Numbered from the stretch's first letter, positions 13,258-27,199 are shown. The stretch: DNA of 64,000 nucleotides from Meghimatium bilineatum (GCA_034231615.1 CM067306.1:31814617-31878616); one strand, 5' to 3'. Translations and numbers: made by a program. The notes: generated by a model not told the origin, from the sequence alone.

Positions 13258-16200
13258 TCATAGGAACTAAGTAGAAAAAGAATGTGTTTATATGTCACAT
13301 ATTTATATACAAGGTAAATTTTATAAAAATATTTACTTCTTTTTTTGCACTATAGGAATTAAGAAGAAATAGAATGTGTTTATATGTCATATATAAAGAA
13401 AATTATTTTAAATGTTTATAAGAATGTGTTAATATGGCGTATATTTACATACAAAGTATATTTTATAAAAATGTTTCCTTCTGAATTTTGCACTATAGAA
13501 ACTAGGTAGAAAAAAATAATGTCATAGGAACTAAGTAGAAAAAGAATGTGTTTATATGTCATATATTTATATACAAGGTAAATTTTATAAAAATATTTAC
13601 TTCTGATTTTTGCACCATAGGAACTAAGTAGAAAAATAATGTGTTTATATGTCACATAAAAAGAAAAAGGAAATTTTATAAAAATGTTTATTTTTGAATT
13701 TTGCACTATAGGAACTAAGTAGAAATAGAATGTGTTTATATGTAGCATAAAAAAAGAATATTCTTTTTAAATGTTAATTTTTTGAATTTTGCACTATAGG
13801 AATTAAGTAGAAAAAGAATGTATTTATATGTCATATATACAAGGTAAATTTTATAAAAATATTTACTTCTGATTTTTGCACTATAGGAATTAAGTAGAAA
13901 TAGAATGTGTTTATATGTCGCATAAAAAGAAAATTTTTTTAAATGTTTATAAGAATGTGTTAATATGGCGCATATTTACATACAAAGTATATTTTATAAA
14001 AATGTTTACTTCTGAATTTTGCACTATAGAAATTAGGTAGAAAAAAATAATGTCATAGGAACTAAGTAGAAAAAGAATGTGTTTATATGTCATATATTTA
14101 TATACAATGTAAATTTTATAAAAATATTTACTTCTGATTTTTGCATCATAGGAACTAAGTAGAAAAAGAATGTGTTTATATGTCACATAAAAAGAAAAAG
14201 GAAATTTTATAAAAATGTTTATTTTTGAATTTTGCACTATAGGAACTAAGTAGAAATAGAATGTGTTTATATGTAGCATAAAAAAAGAAAATTATTTTTA
14301 AATGTTAATTTTTTGAATTTGCACTATAGGATCTAAACAGTAAAAGAATGTGTTGATGTAGCATAAATATAAAATAGTAAATTTTTTTAATGTTTATTTT
14401 TTGAATTTTGCTCTATAGGATATAGTAGAAAAAGAATGTGTTTATATGTCATATATACAAGGAAAATTTTATAAAAATATTTACTTCTGATTTTTGCACT
14501 ATAGGAATTAAGTAGAAAAAGATTGTGTTTATATGTCGCATCAAAAGAAAATTTTTAAATTTTTATTATAAGAATGTGTTAATATGGCGCATATTTACAT
14601 ACAAAGTATATTTTATAAAAATGTTTACTTCTGAATTTTGCACTATTGGAACTAAGCAGAAAAAGAATGTGTTTATATGTCATATATTTATATACAAGGT
14701 AAATTTTATAAAAATATTTACTTCTGATTTTTGCATCATAGGAACTAAGTAGAAAAAGAATGTGTTTATATGTCGCATCAAAATAAAATTTTTTAAATTT
14801 GTTATAAGAATGTGTTAATATGGCGCATATTTACATACAAAGTATATTTTATAAAAATGTTTACTTCTGAATTTTGCACTATTGGAACTAAGCAGAAAAA
14901 AATGTGTTTATATGTCATATATTTATATACAAGGTAAATTTTAGTAAAATATTTACTTCTGATTTTTGCACTATAGGAACTAAGTAGAAAAAAGAATGTG
15001 TTTATGTTGCAGAAATATAAAATAGTAAATTTTTTAGTGTTTATTTTTTGAATTTTGCACTATAGGAATTAAGTAGAAAAAGAATGTGTTTATATGTCAT
15101 ATATACAAGGTAAATTTTATAAAAATATTTACTTCTGATTTTTGCACTATAGGAATTAAGTAGAAATAAAATGTATTTATATGTCGCATAAAAAGAAAAA
15201 TTTTTTAATGTTTATAAGAATGTGTTAATATGGCGCATATTTACATACAAAGTATATTTTATAAAAATGTTTACTTCTGAATTTTGCACTATAGAAACTA
15301 GGTAGAAAAAAATAATGTCATAGGAACTAAGTAGAAAAAGAATGTGTTTATATGTCATATATTTATATACAAGGTAAATTTTATTAAAATATTTACTTCT
15401 GATTTTTGCATCATAGGAACTAAGTAGAAAAAGAATGTGTTTATATGTCACATAAAAAGAAAAAGGAAATTTTATAAAAATATTTATTTTTGAATTTTGC
15501 ACTATAGGAACTAAGTAGAAATAGAATGTGTTTATATGTAGCATAAAAAAAGAAAATTATTTTTAAATGTTTATTTTTTGAATTTTGCTCTATAGGATAT
15601 AGTAGAAAAAGAATGTGTTTATATGTCATATATACAAGGAAAATTTTATAAAAATATTTACTTCTGATTTTTGCACTATAGGAATTAAGTAGAAAAAGAT
15701 TGTGTTTATATGTCGCATCAAAAGAAAATTTTTAAATTTTTATTATAAGACTGTGTTAATATGGGGCATATTTACATACAAAGTATATTTTATAAAAATG
15801 TTTACTTCTGAATTTTGCACTATTGGAACTAAGCAGAAAAAGATTGTGTTTATATGTCATATATTTATATACAAGGTAAATTTTATAAAAATATTTACTT
15901 CTGATTTTTGCATTATAGGAACTAAGTAGAAAAAGAATGTGTTTATATGTCACATAAAAAGAAAAAAGGAAATTTTATAAAAATGTTTTTTTTTTTAATT
16001 TTGCACTATAGGATCTAAGTAGAATCTCAGAATCGCACTATAGGATCTCATAAATTTATCTAGTTTATCATTATAAATATATTTTTTTGATTTTCAAACT
16101 TTTCAACACATTTCATAAATGTATCTAGTTTATCACTAGAAATATATTCTTTGATTTTCTTTTTTGAAACTTTTTAACACATTTCATAAATGTATCTAGT

Positions 16201-16530
16201 TTATCATAAGAAATATTTTTTTTGATTTTGAAACTTTTCAACACATCTCATAAATGTATCTACCTGTAGTTCTAGAAATATATTTTGTGATTTTCATTTT
16301 CAAACTTTTCAGCACATTTCATAAATGTATCTAGTTTATCATTAGAAATAAAAATTTTAATTTGAAACTTTTTAGCACATCTCATAAATGTATCTACCAG
16401 TAGTTTATCACTAGAAGTATATTTTTAGATTTTCTTGTTCAAACTTTTCAACACATCTCATAAATGTATCTAGTTTATCATTAGAAATAAATTATTTCAT
16501 TTTCTTTTTCAAACTTTTCAATGCATCTCA

Positions 16531-19130
16531 TAAATGTATCTAGTTTATCATTAGAAATATATTTGTTTATTTTCTTTTTCAAACTTTTCAAAACATTTCA
16601 TAAATGTATCTAGTTTATCATTAGAAATAAATTATTTCATTTTCTTTTTCAAACTTTTCAATGCATTTTATAAATGTATCTAGTTTATCATTAGAAATTT
16701 ATTTTTTGATTTTGAATATTTTCAACACATTTCATAAATGTATCTAGTTTATCATTAGAAATTTATTTTTTGATTTTGAATATTTTCAACACATCTCATA
16801 AATGTATCTACCGGTAGTTTATTACTTGAAATAAATTTTTTTATTTTCTATTTCAAACTTTTCAACACATAATTTCAAAAATGTATCTATTTTATCATTA
16901 GAAATATATCTTTATATTTTAAAAAATTTTACACCCCTTTAAATAAATGTATCTAGTTTATCACTAAAAATATATTTTTTGCTTTTTCAAATTTTTCAAC
17001 ACATCTCATAGATGTATCTACCGGTAGTTTATCACTAGAAATATATTTTTTGATTTTCTTTGTAGATTATCACTAGAAATATATTTTTTGATTTTCTCTG
17101 TAGATTATCACTAGAAATATATTTTTTGATTTTCTTTGTCAAACTTTTCAACACATCTCATAAATGTATCTAGTTTGTCATTAGAAATATATTCTTTGAT
17201 TTTCTTTTTTGAAACTTTTTAACACATTTCATAAATGTATCTAGTTTATCATAAGAAATATATTTTTTGATTTTGAAACTTTTCAACACATCTCATAAAT
17301 GTATCTACCTGTAGTTCTAGAAATATATTTTGTGATTTTCATTTTCAAACTTTTCAGCACATTTCATAAATGTATCTAGTTTATCATTAGAAATATATTT
17401 TTTGATTTTATTTTTCAAACATTACAACACATTTCATAAATGTATCTATTTTATCATTAGAAATAAAAATTTTAATTTGAAACTTTTTAGCACATCTCTT
17501 AAATGTATCTACCAGTAGTTTATCACTAGAAGTATATTTTTAGATTTTCTTGTTCAAACTTTTCAACACATCTCATAAATGTATCTACCGGTAGTTTATC
17601 ATTAGAAATGTATTTTTTAATTTTGATACTTGTCAACACTTCTCATAAATGTATCTAGTTTATCATTAGAAATATATTTTTTTTTTCATTTTCAACTTTT
17701 CAACACATCTCATAAATGTATCTAGTTTATCATTAGAAATTTATTTTTTGATTTTGAATATTTTCAACACATTTAACAAATGTATCTAGTTTATCACTAG
17801 AAATGTATTTTTTTATTTTGAAACTTTTTAACACATTTCAAAAATGTATCTAGTTTATCATTAGAAATATATTTGTTTATTTTCTTTTTCAAACTTTTCA
17901 AAACATTTCATAAATGTATCTAGTTTATCATTAGAAATAAATTATTTCATTTTCTTTTTCAAACTTTTCAATGCATTTTATAAATGTATCTAGTTTATCA
18001 TTAGAAATTTATTTTTTGATTTTGAATATTTTCAACACATTTCATAAATGTATCTAGTTTATCATTAGAAATTTATTTTTTGATTTTGAATATTTTCAAC
18101 ACATCTCATAAATGTATCTACCGGTAGTTTATTACTTGAAATATATTTTTTTATTTTCTTTTTCAAACTTTTCAACACATAATTTCAAAAATGTATCTAT
18201 TTTATCATTAGAAATATATCTTTATATTTTAAAAAATTTTACACCCCTTTAAATAAATGTATCTAGTTTATCACTAAAAATATATTTTTTGCTTTTTCAA
18301 ATTTTTCAACACATCTCATAGATGTATCTACCGGTAGTTTATCACTACAAATATATTTTTTGATTTTCTTTGTAGATTATCACTAGAAATATATTTTTTG
18401 ATTTTCTCTGTAGATTATCACTAGAAATATATTTTTTGATTTTCTTTGTCAAACTTTTCAACACATCTCATAAATGTATCTAGTTTGTCATTAGAAATAT
18501 ATTCTTTGATTTTCTTTTTTGAAACTTTTTAACACATTTCATAAATGTATCTAGTTTATCATAAGAAATATATTTTTTGATTTTGAAACTTTTCAACACA
18601 TCTCATAAATGTATCTACCTGTAGTTCTAGAAATATATTTTGTGATTTTCATTTTCAAACTTTTCAGCAGATTTCATAAATGTATCTAGTTTATCATTAG
18701 AAATATATTTTTTGATTTTATTTTTCAAACATTACAACACATTTCATAAATGTATCTATTTTATCATTAGAAATAAAAATTTTAATTTGAAACTTTTTAG
18801 CACATCTCTTAAATGTATCTACCAGTAGTTTATCACTAGAAGTATATTTTTAGATTTTCTTGTTCAAACTTTTCAACACATCTCATAAATGTATCTACCG
18901 GTAGTTTATCATTAGAAATGTATTTTTTAATTTTGATACTTGTCAACACTTCTCATAAATGTATCTAGTTTATCATTAGAAATATATTTTTTTTTTCATT
19001 TTCAACTTTTCAACACATCTCATAAATGTATCTAGTTTATCATTAGAAATTTATTTTTTGATTTTGAATATTTTCAACACATTTAATAAATGTATCTAGT
19101 TTATCACTAGAAATGTATTTTTTTATTTTG
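16531..19130. repeat. 1,310-bp higher-order duplication in satellite B
   Basis: 16,531-17,820 matches 17,841-19,130 at an offset of 1,310 bp. Shared private variants include tagtttgtcatt (17,171 and 18,481) and the doubled tgtagattatcac block (17,061 and 18,371). The copies differ at a few sites, such as acatttaacaaatg versus acatttaataaatg. Confidence 0.85.
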
Positions 19131-20460
19131 AAACTCTTCAACACTTCTCATAAATGTATCTACCGGTAGTTTATCACTAGAAATATATTTTTTGATTTTC
19201 TTTTTCAAACTTTTTAACACATCTCATAAATGCATCTACCAGTAGTTTATCACTAGAAATATATTTTTTGATTATGAAACTTTTCAACACATCTCATAAA
19301 TGTATCTACTGGTAGATTATCACTAGAAATATATTTTATGATTTTCTTTTTCAAACTTTTCAACACATCTCATAAATGTAGCTACTTGTAGTTTATCATT
19401 AGAAATGTATTTTTTTATTTTGAAACTTTTCAACACTTCTCATAAATGTATCTACCGGTAGTTTATCACTAGAAATATATTTTTTGATTTTCTTTTTCAA
19501 TCTTTTCAACACATCTCATAAATGTATCTAGTTTATCACTAGAAATATATTCTTTGATTAAGTTTTTTGAAACTTTTTAACACATTTCATAAATGTATCT
19601 AGTTTATCATTAGAAATATATTTGTTTATTTTCTTTTTCAAACTTTTCAACACATTTCATAAATGTATCTAGTTTATCATTAGAAATAAATTATTTCATT
19701 TTCTTTTTCAAACTTTTCAATGCATTTTATAAATGTATCTAGTTTATCATTAGAAATTAATTTTTTGATTTTGAATATTTTCAACACATCTCATAAATGT
19801 ATCTACCGGTAGTTTATTACTTGAAATATATTTTTTTATTTTCTTTTTCAAACTTTTCAACACATAATTTCAAAAATGTATCTATTTTATCATTAGAAAT
19901 ATATCTTTATATTTTAAAACTTTTCAACACATTTCATAAATGTATCTAGTTTATCACTAGAAATATATTTTGTGGTTTTCTTTTTCAAACTTTTCAACAC
20001 ATTTCATAAATATACCGGTATCTATTTTATCATTAGAAATATATGTTTTGCTTTTTCAAATTTTTCAACACATCTCATAGATGTATCTACCGGTAGTTTA
20101 TCACTAGAAATATATTTTTTGATTTTCGTTGTAGATTATCACTAGAAATATATTTTTTGATTTTCTTTTTTGAAACATTTTAACACATTTCATAAATGTA
20201 TCTAGTTTATCATAAGAAATATATTTTTTGATTTTGAAACTTTTCAACACATCTCATAAATGTATCTAGTTTATCATTAGAAATATATTTTTTGATTTTA
20301 TTTTTCAAACATTACAACACATTTCATAAATGTATCTATTTTATCATTAGAAATAAAAATTTTAATTTGAAACTTTTTAGCACATCTCTTAAATGTATCT
20401 ACCAGTAGTTTATCACTAGAAGTATATTTTTAGATTTTCTTGTTCAAACTTTTTAACACA

Positions 20461-23400
20461 TCTCATAAATGTATCTACCAGTAGTTTATCACTAGAAATA
20501 TATTTTTTGATTATGAAACTTTTCAACACATCTCATAAATGTATCTACTGGTAGATTATCACTAGAAATATATTTTTTGATTTTCTTGTTCAAACTTTTT
20601 AACACATCTCATAAATGTATCTACCGGTAGTTTATCATTAGAAATGTATTTTTTAATTTTGATACTTGTCAACACTTCTCATAAATGTATCTAGTTTATC
20701 ATTAGAAATATATTTTTTTTTTCATTTTCAACTTTTCAACACATCTCATAAATGTATCTAGTTTATCATTAGAAATTTATTTTTTTATTTTGAATATTTT
20801 CAACACATTTAATAAATGTATCTAGTTTATCACTAGAAATGTATTTTTTTATTTTGAAACTCTTCAACACTTCTCATAAATGTATCTACCGGTAGTTTAT
20901 CACTAGAAATATATTTTTTGATTTTCTTTTTCAAACTTTTCAACACATCTCATAAATGTAGCTACTTGTAGTTTATCATTAGAAATGTATTTTTTTATTT
21001 TGAAACTTTTCAACACTTCTCATAAATGTATCTACCGGTAGTTTATCACTAGAAATATATTTTGTGGTTTTCTTTTTCAAACTTTTCAACACATTTCATA
21101 AATATACCGGTATCTATTTTATCATTAGAAATATATGTTTTGCTTTTTCAAATTTTTCAACACATCTCATAGATGTATCTACCGGTAGTTTATCACTAGA
21201 AATATATTTTTTGATTTTCGTTGTAGATTATCACTAGAAATATATTTTTTGATTTTCTTTGTCAAACTTTTCAACACATCTCATAAATGTATCTAGTTTA
21301 TCATTAGAAATATATTCTTTGATTTTCTTTTTTGAAACATTTTAACACATTTCATAAATGTATCTAGTTTATCATAAGAAATATATTTTTTGATTTTGAA
21401 ACTTTTCAACACATCTCATAAATGTATCTAGTTTATCATTAGAAATATATTTTTTGATTTTATTTTTCAAACATTACAACACATTTCATAAATGTATCTA
21501 TTTTATCATTAGAAATAAAAAATTTTATTTGAAACTTTTTAGCACATCTCTTAAATGTATCTACCAGTAGTTTATCACTAGAAGTATATTTTTAGATTTT
21601 CTTGTTCAAACTTTTTAACACATCTCATAAATGTATCTACCAGTAGTTTATCACTAGAAATATATTTTTTGATTATGAAACTTTTCAACACATCTCATAA
21701 ATGTATCTACTGGTAGATTATCACTAGAAATATACTTTTTGGATTTTCTTTTTCAAACCTTTCAACACATCTCATAAATGTATCTAGTTTATCATTAGAA
21801 ATTTATTTTTTGATTTTGAATATTTTCAACACATTTCATAAATGTATCTATCTACTTTATCATTAGAAATTTATTTTTTTCATTTTCAAACGTTTCAACA
21901 CATTTCATAAATGTATCTAGTTTATCACTAGAAATGTATTTTTTAATTTTGAAACTTGTCAACACTTCTCATAAATGTATCTACCAGTAGTTTATCATTA
22001 GAAATATATTTTTTGATTATGAAACTTTTCAACACATCTCATAAATGTATCTACTGGTAGATTATCACTAGAAATATATTTTTTGATTTTCTTGTTCAAA
22101 CTTTTTAACACATCTCATAAATGTATCTACCGGTAGTTTATCATTAGAAATGTATTTTTTAATTTTGATACTTGTCAACACTTCTCATAAATGTATCTAG
22201 TTTATCATTAGAAATATATTTTTTTTTTCATTTTCAACTTTTCAACACATCTCATAAATGTATCTAGTTTATCATTAGAAATTTATTTTTTTATTTTGAA
22301 TATTTTCAACACATTTAATAAATGTATCTAGTTTATCACTAGAAATGTATTTTTTTATTTTGAAACTCTTCAACACTTCTCATAAATGTATCTACCGGTA
22401 GTTTATCACTAGAAATATATTTTTTGATTTTCTTTTTCAAACTTTTCAACACATCTCATAAATGTAGCTACTTGTAGTTTATCATTAGAAATGTATTTTT
22501 TTATTTTGAAACTTTTCAACACTTCTCATAAATGTATCTACCGGTAGTTTATCACTAGAAATATATTTTGTGGTTTTCTTTTTCAAACTTTTCAACACAT
22601 TTCATAAATATACCGGTATCTATTTTATCATTAGAAATATATGTTTTGCTTTTTCAAATTTTTCAACACATCTCATAGATGTATCTACCGGTAGTTTATC
22701 ACTAGAAATATATTTTTTGATTTTCGTTGTAGATTATCACTAGAAATATATTTTTTGATTTTCTTTGTCAAACTTTTCAACACATCTCATAAATGTATCT
22801 AGTTTATCATTAGAAATATATTCTTTGATTTTCTTTTTTGAAACATTTTAACACATTTCATAAATGTATCTAGTTTATCATAAGAAATATATTTTTTGAT
22901 TTTGAAACTTTTCAACACATCTCATAAATGTATCTAGTTTATCATTAGAAATATATTTTTTGATTTTATTTTTCAAACATTACAACACATTTCATAAATG
23001 TATCTATTTTATCATTAGAAATAAAAAATTTTATTTGAAACTTTTTAGCACATCTCTTAAATGTATCTACCAGTAGTTTATCACTAGAAGTATATTTTTA
23101 GATTTTCTTGTTCAAACTTTTTAACACATCTCATAAATGTATCTACCAGTAGTTTATCACTAGAAATATATTTTTTGATTATGAAACTTTTCAACACATC
23201 TCATAAATGTATCTACTGGTAGATTATCACTAGAAATATACTTTTTGGATTTTCTTTTTCAAACCTTTCAACACATCTCATAAATGTATCTAGTTTATCA
23301 TTAGAAATTTATTTTTTGATTTTGAATATTTTCAACACATTTCATAAATGTATCTATCTACTTTATCATTAGAAATTTATTTTTTTCATTTTCAAACGTT

Positions 23401-23519
23401 TCAACACATTTCATAAATGTATCTAGTTTATCACTAGAAATGTATTTTTTAATTTTGAAACTTGTCAACACTTCTCATAAATGTATCTACCAGTAGTTTA
23501 TCATTAGAAATATATTTTT
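20461..23519. repeat. 1,506-bp higher-order duplication in satellite B
   Basis: 20,461-22,013 matches 21,967-23,519 at an offset of 1,506 bp. Private variants such as aatataccggtatc (21,111 and 22,617) and atatactttttgg (21,731 and 23,237) recur. This is one full tandem duplication plus the start of a third copy. Confidence 0.85.
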
Positions 23520-24065
23520 TTATTTTTTTTTCAATCTTTTCAACACATTTCATAAATGTATCTACCGGTAGATTATCACTAGAAATATATCTTTTCATTT
23601 TCTTTTTCAAACCTTTCAACACATCTCATAAATGTATCTAGTTTATCATTAGAAATTTATTTTTTGATTTTGAATATTTTCAACACATTTCATAAATGTA
23701 TCTAGTTTATCATTAGAAATTTATATTTTGATTTCCTTTTTCAAACTTTTCAACACATTTCATAAATGTATCTAGTTTATCACTAGAAATATATTTTTTT
23801 CATTTTCAAACTTTTCAACACATTTCATAAATGTATCTAGTTTATCACTAGAAATGTATTTTTTAATTTTGAAACTTGTCAACACTTCTCATAAATGTAT
23901 CTACCAGTAGTTTATCATTAGAAATATATTTTTTTATTTTCTTTTTCAATCTTTTCAACACATTTCATAAATGTATCTACCGGTAGATTATCACTAGAAA
24001 TATATCTTTTCATTTTCTTTTTCAAACTTTTCAACACATTTCTTAAATGTATCTAGTTTATCATT

Positions 24066-24589
24066 TCTTCTTCTTCTTCTTTCGTTCACTTGAAACATGT
24101 CTATATCTGTAATTCTGTCTCCTTAATAAAACTCACTGTCTTTTGTAGTTCATACAGTGCCCCATAGAGCTTTGATTCCAGTGTTGTTTCCTCTGGCCAA
24201 TATGTCTGCCTCAGCGTTTCATGCTCAGAACACTCTTGAAGTATATGTTTGGCACTCTGTGCTGCCTGTCCACATGTACACATGGCCGTGTTGCCAATCT
24301 TGAACTTTGTATAAATGTGACTGCGGAGTCGGTTGTGTCCTGTTCTGAGACGTAGAATTATAACTTGTTCTGATCTGTTCATAATGTGATAGTCATCTTG
24401 TGTTGGTGTTTGTGGCTTTCTTATTGACTTTATCATCTGTTTTTTCTGATGGTAGGTGATTGGTATATCTGGTTGGTCTTCGGCAGCACCTTCCTTAGCC
24501 AGTTTGTCTGCTTTTTCATTTCCTGGTATTCCACAGTGAGAGGGTATCCACTGCATGGTTACCCTATATTGGTAAGACAATTCGCTAAG
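24066..24589 (-). mobile_element. 5'-truncated LINE 3' end with RNase H C-terminus
   Basis: A LINE fragment inserted in satellite B, open from its truncated 5' edge to a stop at 24,101. It encodes the end of an RNase H domain (MQWIPSHCGIPGNEKADKLA, with the conserved late His and Asn/Asp region) followed by a Cys/His C-terminal domain (CTCGQAAQSAKHILQEC). That order is typical of RNase H-bearing LINEs of the I/Jockey group. It ends in a (GAA)n tail at 24,066-24,082. The 12-bp satellite word tagtttatcatt stands on both sides (24,054-24,065 and 24,590-24,601) as a target-site duplication. The intact frame argues for a young insertion. Confidence 0.9.
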
Positions 24590-24601
24590 TAGTTTATCAT
24601 T

Positions 24602-25950
24602 AGAAATATATTTTTTTATTTTCATTTTCAAACCTTTTAACATATTTCATAAATGTATCTAGTTTATCACTAGAAATATATTTTTTCCATTTTCAAAGTT
24701 TTCAACACATTTCATAAATGTATCTAGTTTATCACTAGAAATGTATTATGTTATTTTGAAACTTGTCAACACTTCTCATAAATGTATCTACCGGTAGCTT
24801 ATCACTGGAAATATATTTTTTTATTTTCTTTTTCAAACTTTTCAACACATTTCTTAAATGTATCTAGTTTATCATTAGAAATATATTTTTTGATTTTCTT
24901 TTTCAAACTTTTCAACACATCTCATAAATGTATCTACCGGTAAATTATCACTAGAAATATATCTTTTCATTTTCTTTTTCAAACTTTTCAACACATTTCA
25001 TAAATGTTATAGTTTATCAATAGAAAATGATTCTTTGATTTTCTTTTTGGAACTTTTCAACACATCTCATAAATGTATCTACCGGTAGATTATCATTAGA
25101 AATATATTTTTTGATTTTCTTTTTCAAACATTTTAAAACACATTTCATAAATGTATCTAGTTTATCATTCGAAATATATTTTTTGGATTTTAAAACTTTT
25201 CAGCACATTTCATAAATGTATCTATCTTATCATTAGAAATATATTTTTTCTTTTTCAAACTTTTCAACACATCTCATAAATGTAGCTACCGGTAGTTTAT
25301 CACTAGAAATATATTTTTTGATTTTCTTTTTCAAACTTTTCAACACATCTCATAAATGTATCTAGTTTATCATTAGAAATAAATTATTTCTTTTTCTTTT
25401 TCAAACTTTTCAATGCATTTTATAAATGTATCTAGTTTATCATTAGAAATTTATTTTTTGAATTTGAATATTTTCAACACATTTCATAAATGTATCTAGT
25501 TTATCATTAGAAATTTATTTTTTGATTTTGAATATTTTCAACACATCTCATAAATGTATCTACCGGTAGTTTATTACTTGAAATATATTTTTTTATTTTC
25601 TTTTTCAAACTTTTCAACACATAATTTCCTAAATGTATCTAGTTTATCACTAGAAATATATTTTGTGGTTTTCTTTTTCAAATTTTTCAACACATTTCAT
25701 AAATATATCTAGTTTATCATTAGAAATGTATTTTTTCGATTTTCAAACTTTTCAGCACATTTCATAAATGTATCTAGTTTATCATTAGAAATATATTTTT
25801 TGATTTTATTTTTCAAACATTACAACACATTTCATAAATGTATCTATTTTATCATTAGAAATAAAAATTTTAATTTGAAACTTTTTAGCACATTTCATGT
25901 ATCTAGTTTATCATTAGAAATATATTTTTTGAATTTATCTTACAAACTCA
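24602..25950. repeat. Satellite B tandem array, right part
   Basis: Same monomers as the left part, resuming in phase after the LINE insertion and its 12-bp duplication. The array decays at about 25,935-25,990 into A/T-rich DNA leading to the Polinton fossil. Confidence 0.93.
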
Positions 25951-26039
25951 AAAAAAATTTCTTCCATTTTTTAAAATATTAAATTAAAAAATTTATTTAA
26001 AATGTTTTTTTTAAAAAAAAGGCAGAAGAAAATCTCATC

Positions 26040-26640
26040 AATGATCGGGATAGAAAAATGAATGAAGCATTTAAATTATCATTAAATACTGATAATTAAA
26101 TTGATGCTAATTTTGAAGATGAAAATGGAAATACTCTATTGCACATTAGTTGTCTGTATAACAAAATAGAATTAGTTGAATTTTTATTAAATTGTAAAAA
26201 TATTAATGTTAATTTACAAAATATTAACAAAGAAATTCCGATACATATTGTATGTGAATTATGTACTTTTGGTATAATTAAATTATTATTTAATAAAAAT
26301 ATTAATATTCATTTTGTTGTCATGTGACGTATTCGTTCCAGAATACTGTCTTCCCAATAAACTCCTGAACCCCTCTCTGTCTTGCGCGATGTGGCTTGCA
26401 TTTTCCAGCGATGTATTGATGTAATTTTTAATGTTGTCAGTCCATCATCTTCTTGGTCTGCCCTTTCTCCTCTTCCCTGGTACTTTTCTCTCCAATATTA
26501 ATATTCATTTTCAAAATAATAATAAACAAACTCCTTATCAGGTTTTGTCAAACTTTAATACTTACAGAATTATGGAATTTATTAATGAAAAGATTGAAGA
26601 ATATTATAGTTATGTATTTCGCAATAGTAGTTATTATATA
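26040..26640 (+). pseudogene. Ankyrin-repeat remnant next to the Polinton
   Basis: Translated sequence shows ankyrin-like signatures (LLHISCLYNKIELVEFLL, then a second repeat). It is interrupted by a LINE 3' end at 26,316-26,493. It may be Polinton cargo or a captured host-type gene. Broken. Confidence 0.6.
26316..26493 (-). mobile_element. LINE C 3' end inserted in ankyrin-like sequence
   Basis: The last 178 bp of a LINE whose C-terminus reads like FIGKTVFWNEYVT in the reverse strand. The same end is seen at 57,018, 57,758 and 61,401. It is flanked by a perfect 18-bp target-site duplication, aatattaatattcatttt (26,298-26,315 and 26,494-26,511). Confidence 0.85.
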
Positions 26641-26647
26641 TAAATTC

Positions 26648-26811
26648 CCCGCCGAAGACGGATGTGTCGGGCCATTGGCACAAATAAAACGGTGACACAA
26701 CGCATTTCCATTCTCTGGACTACATCCTGCTGGAAATCTAGTAGGACCATGATCCTGCTACAAGGGAAATTGAGAAGGAGTTTGAGAATGAATGCTGAAG
26801 AAGAAGAAGAA
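26648..26811 (+). mobile_element. SINE1 copy 1 (in Polinton)
   Basis: Full-length SINE1, from ccgccgaagacggatgtgtc to a GAA-rich tail. The flanks tatataaattc and tataccaattc form an imperfect 11-bp target-site duplication. Confidence 0.85.
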
Positions 26812-27199
26812 TATACCAATTCTGATTTATGGTGTACTTTTTGATCTAGAAGAATATGAACCTCAAAAAAAAAGTTTAGAAAAAAACTTTACTGATTGTA
26901 GATATGAAATAATGGATCTATTATATTAAATTATAATTCATTATTAAATAAATCTAGATTACGTATAAAATATAACCGTTCAGATATTAATCAATTAAAA
27001 GTTATTATTCCTAATATGTTAATTAATTATTTATTAGAAATATAAATCTTTGTATTTTAATTTATTAAACAGTTCAATTATTAATATATTAAAACTTTGT
27101 AAAAATATTAAAATTTTGGGCCCTTTTCTGTAATTCTTGTTTATAAAAAGAACCTATAATTTCTTCACCATTTAAATCCCTTTTTTATATGTTATAGTG

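Larger units (their letters stand above)
1..16048. repeat. Satellite A tandem array (87-91 bp monomers)
   Basis: Continuous array of diverged monomers. One class is 87 bp (contains tcatatatacaagg), another about 91 bp (contains tcacataaaaagaaaaagg). Further variants carry tggcgcatatttacatac or a short taatgtcatagg unit. Nearly every monomer has tttgcactatagga and gaatgtgtttatatgtc. The array starts before coordinate 1 and holds roughly 180 monomers. Short open frames on the minus strand (65-110 codons, recurring at fixed spacing) are by-products of the repeat and are not genes. I do not recognise the family. Confidence 0.95.
16049..24065. repeat. Satellite B tandem array, left part
   Basis: Tandem monomers of about 62-77 bp built on cataaatgtatcta, tttatcaytagaaatatat, a T-rich stretch and caaacttttcaacaca. 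Long monomers carry the 10-bp palindrome ctaccggtag (variants ctaccagtag and ctactggtag); short monomers lack the inserted ccggtag. There is no coding content. It differs in sequence from satellite A. Confidence 0.95.

Noticed and set aside
101-15953. Recurring 60-110-codon open frames in satellite A
   Set aside because: They repeat with the monomers, occur on both strands, and encode only low-complexity Y/F/I/K/N sequence. They are by-products of the repeat.
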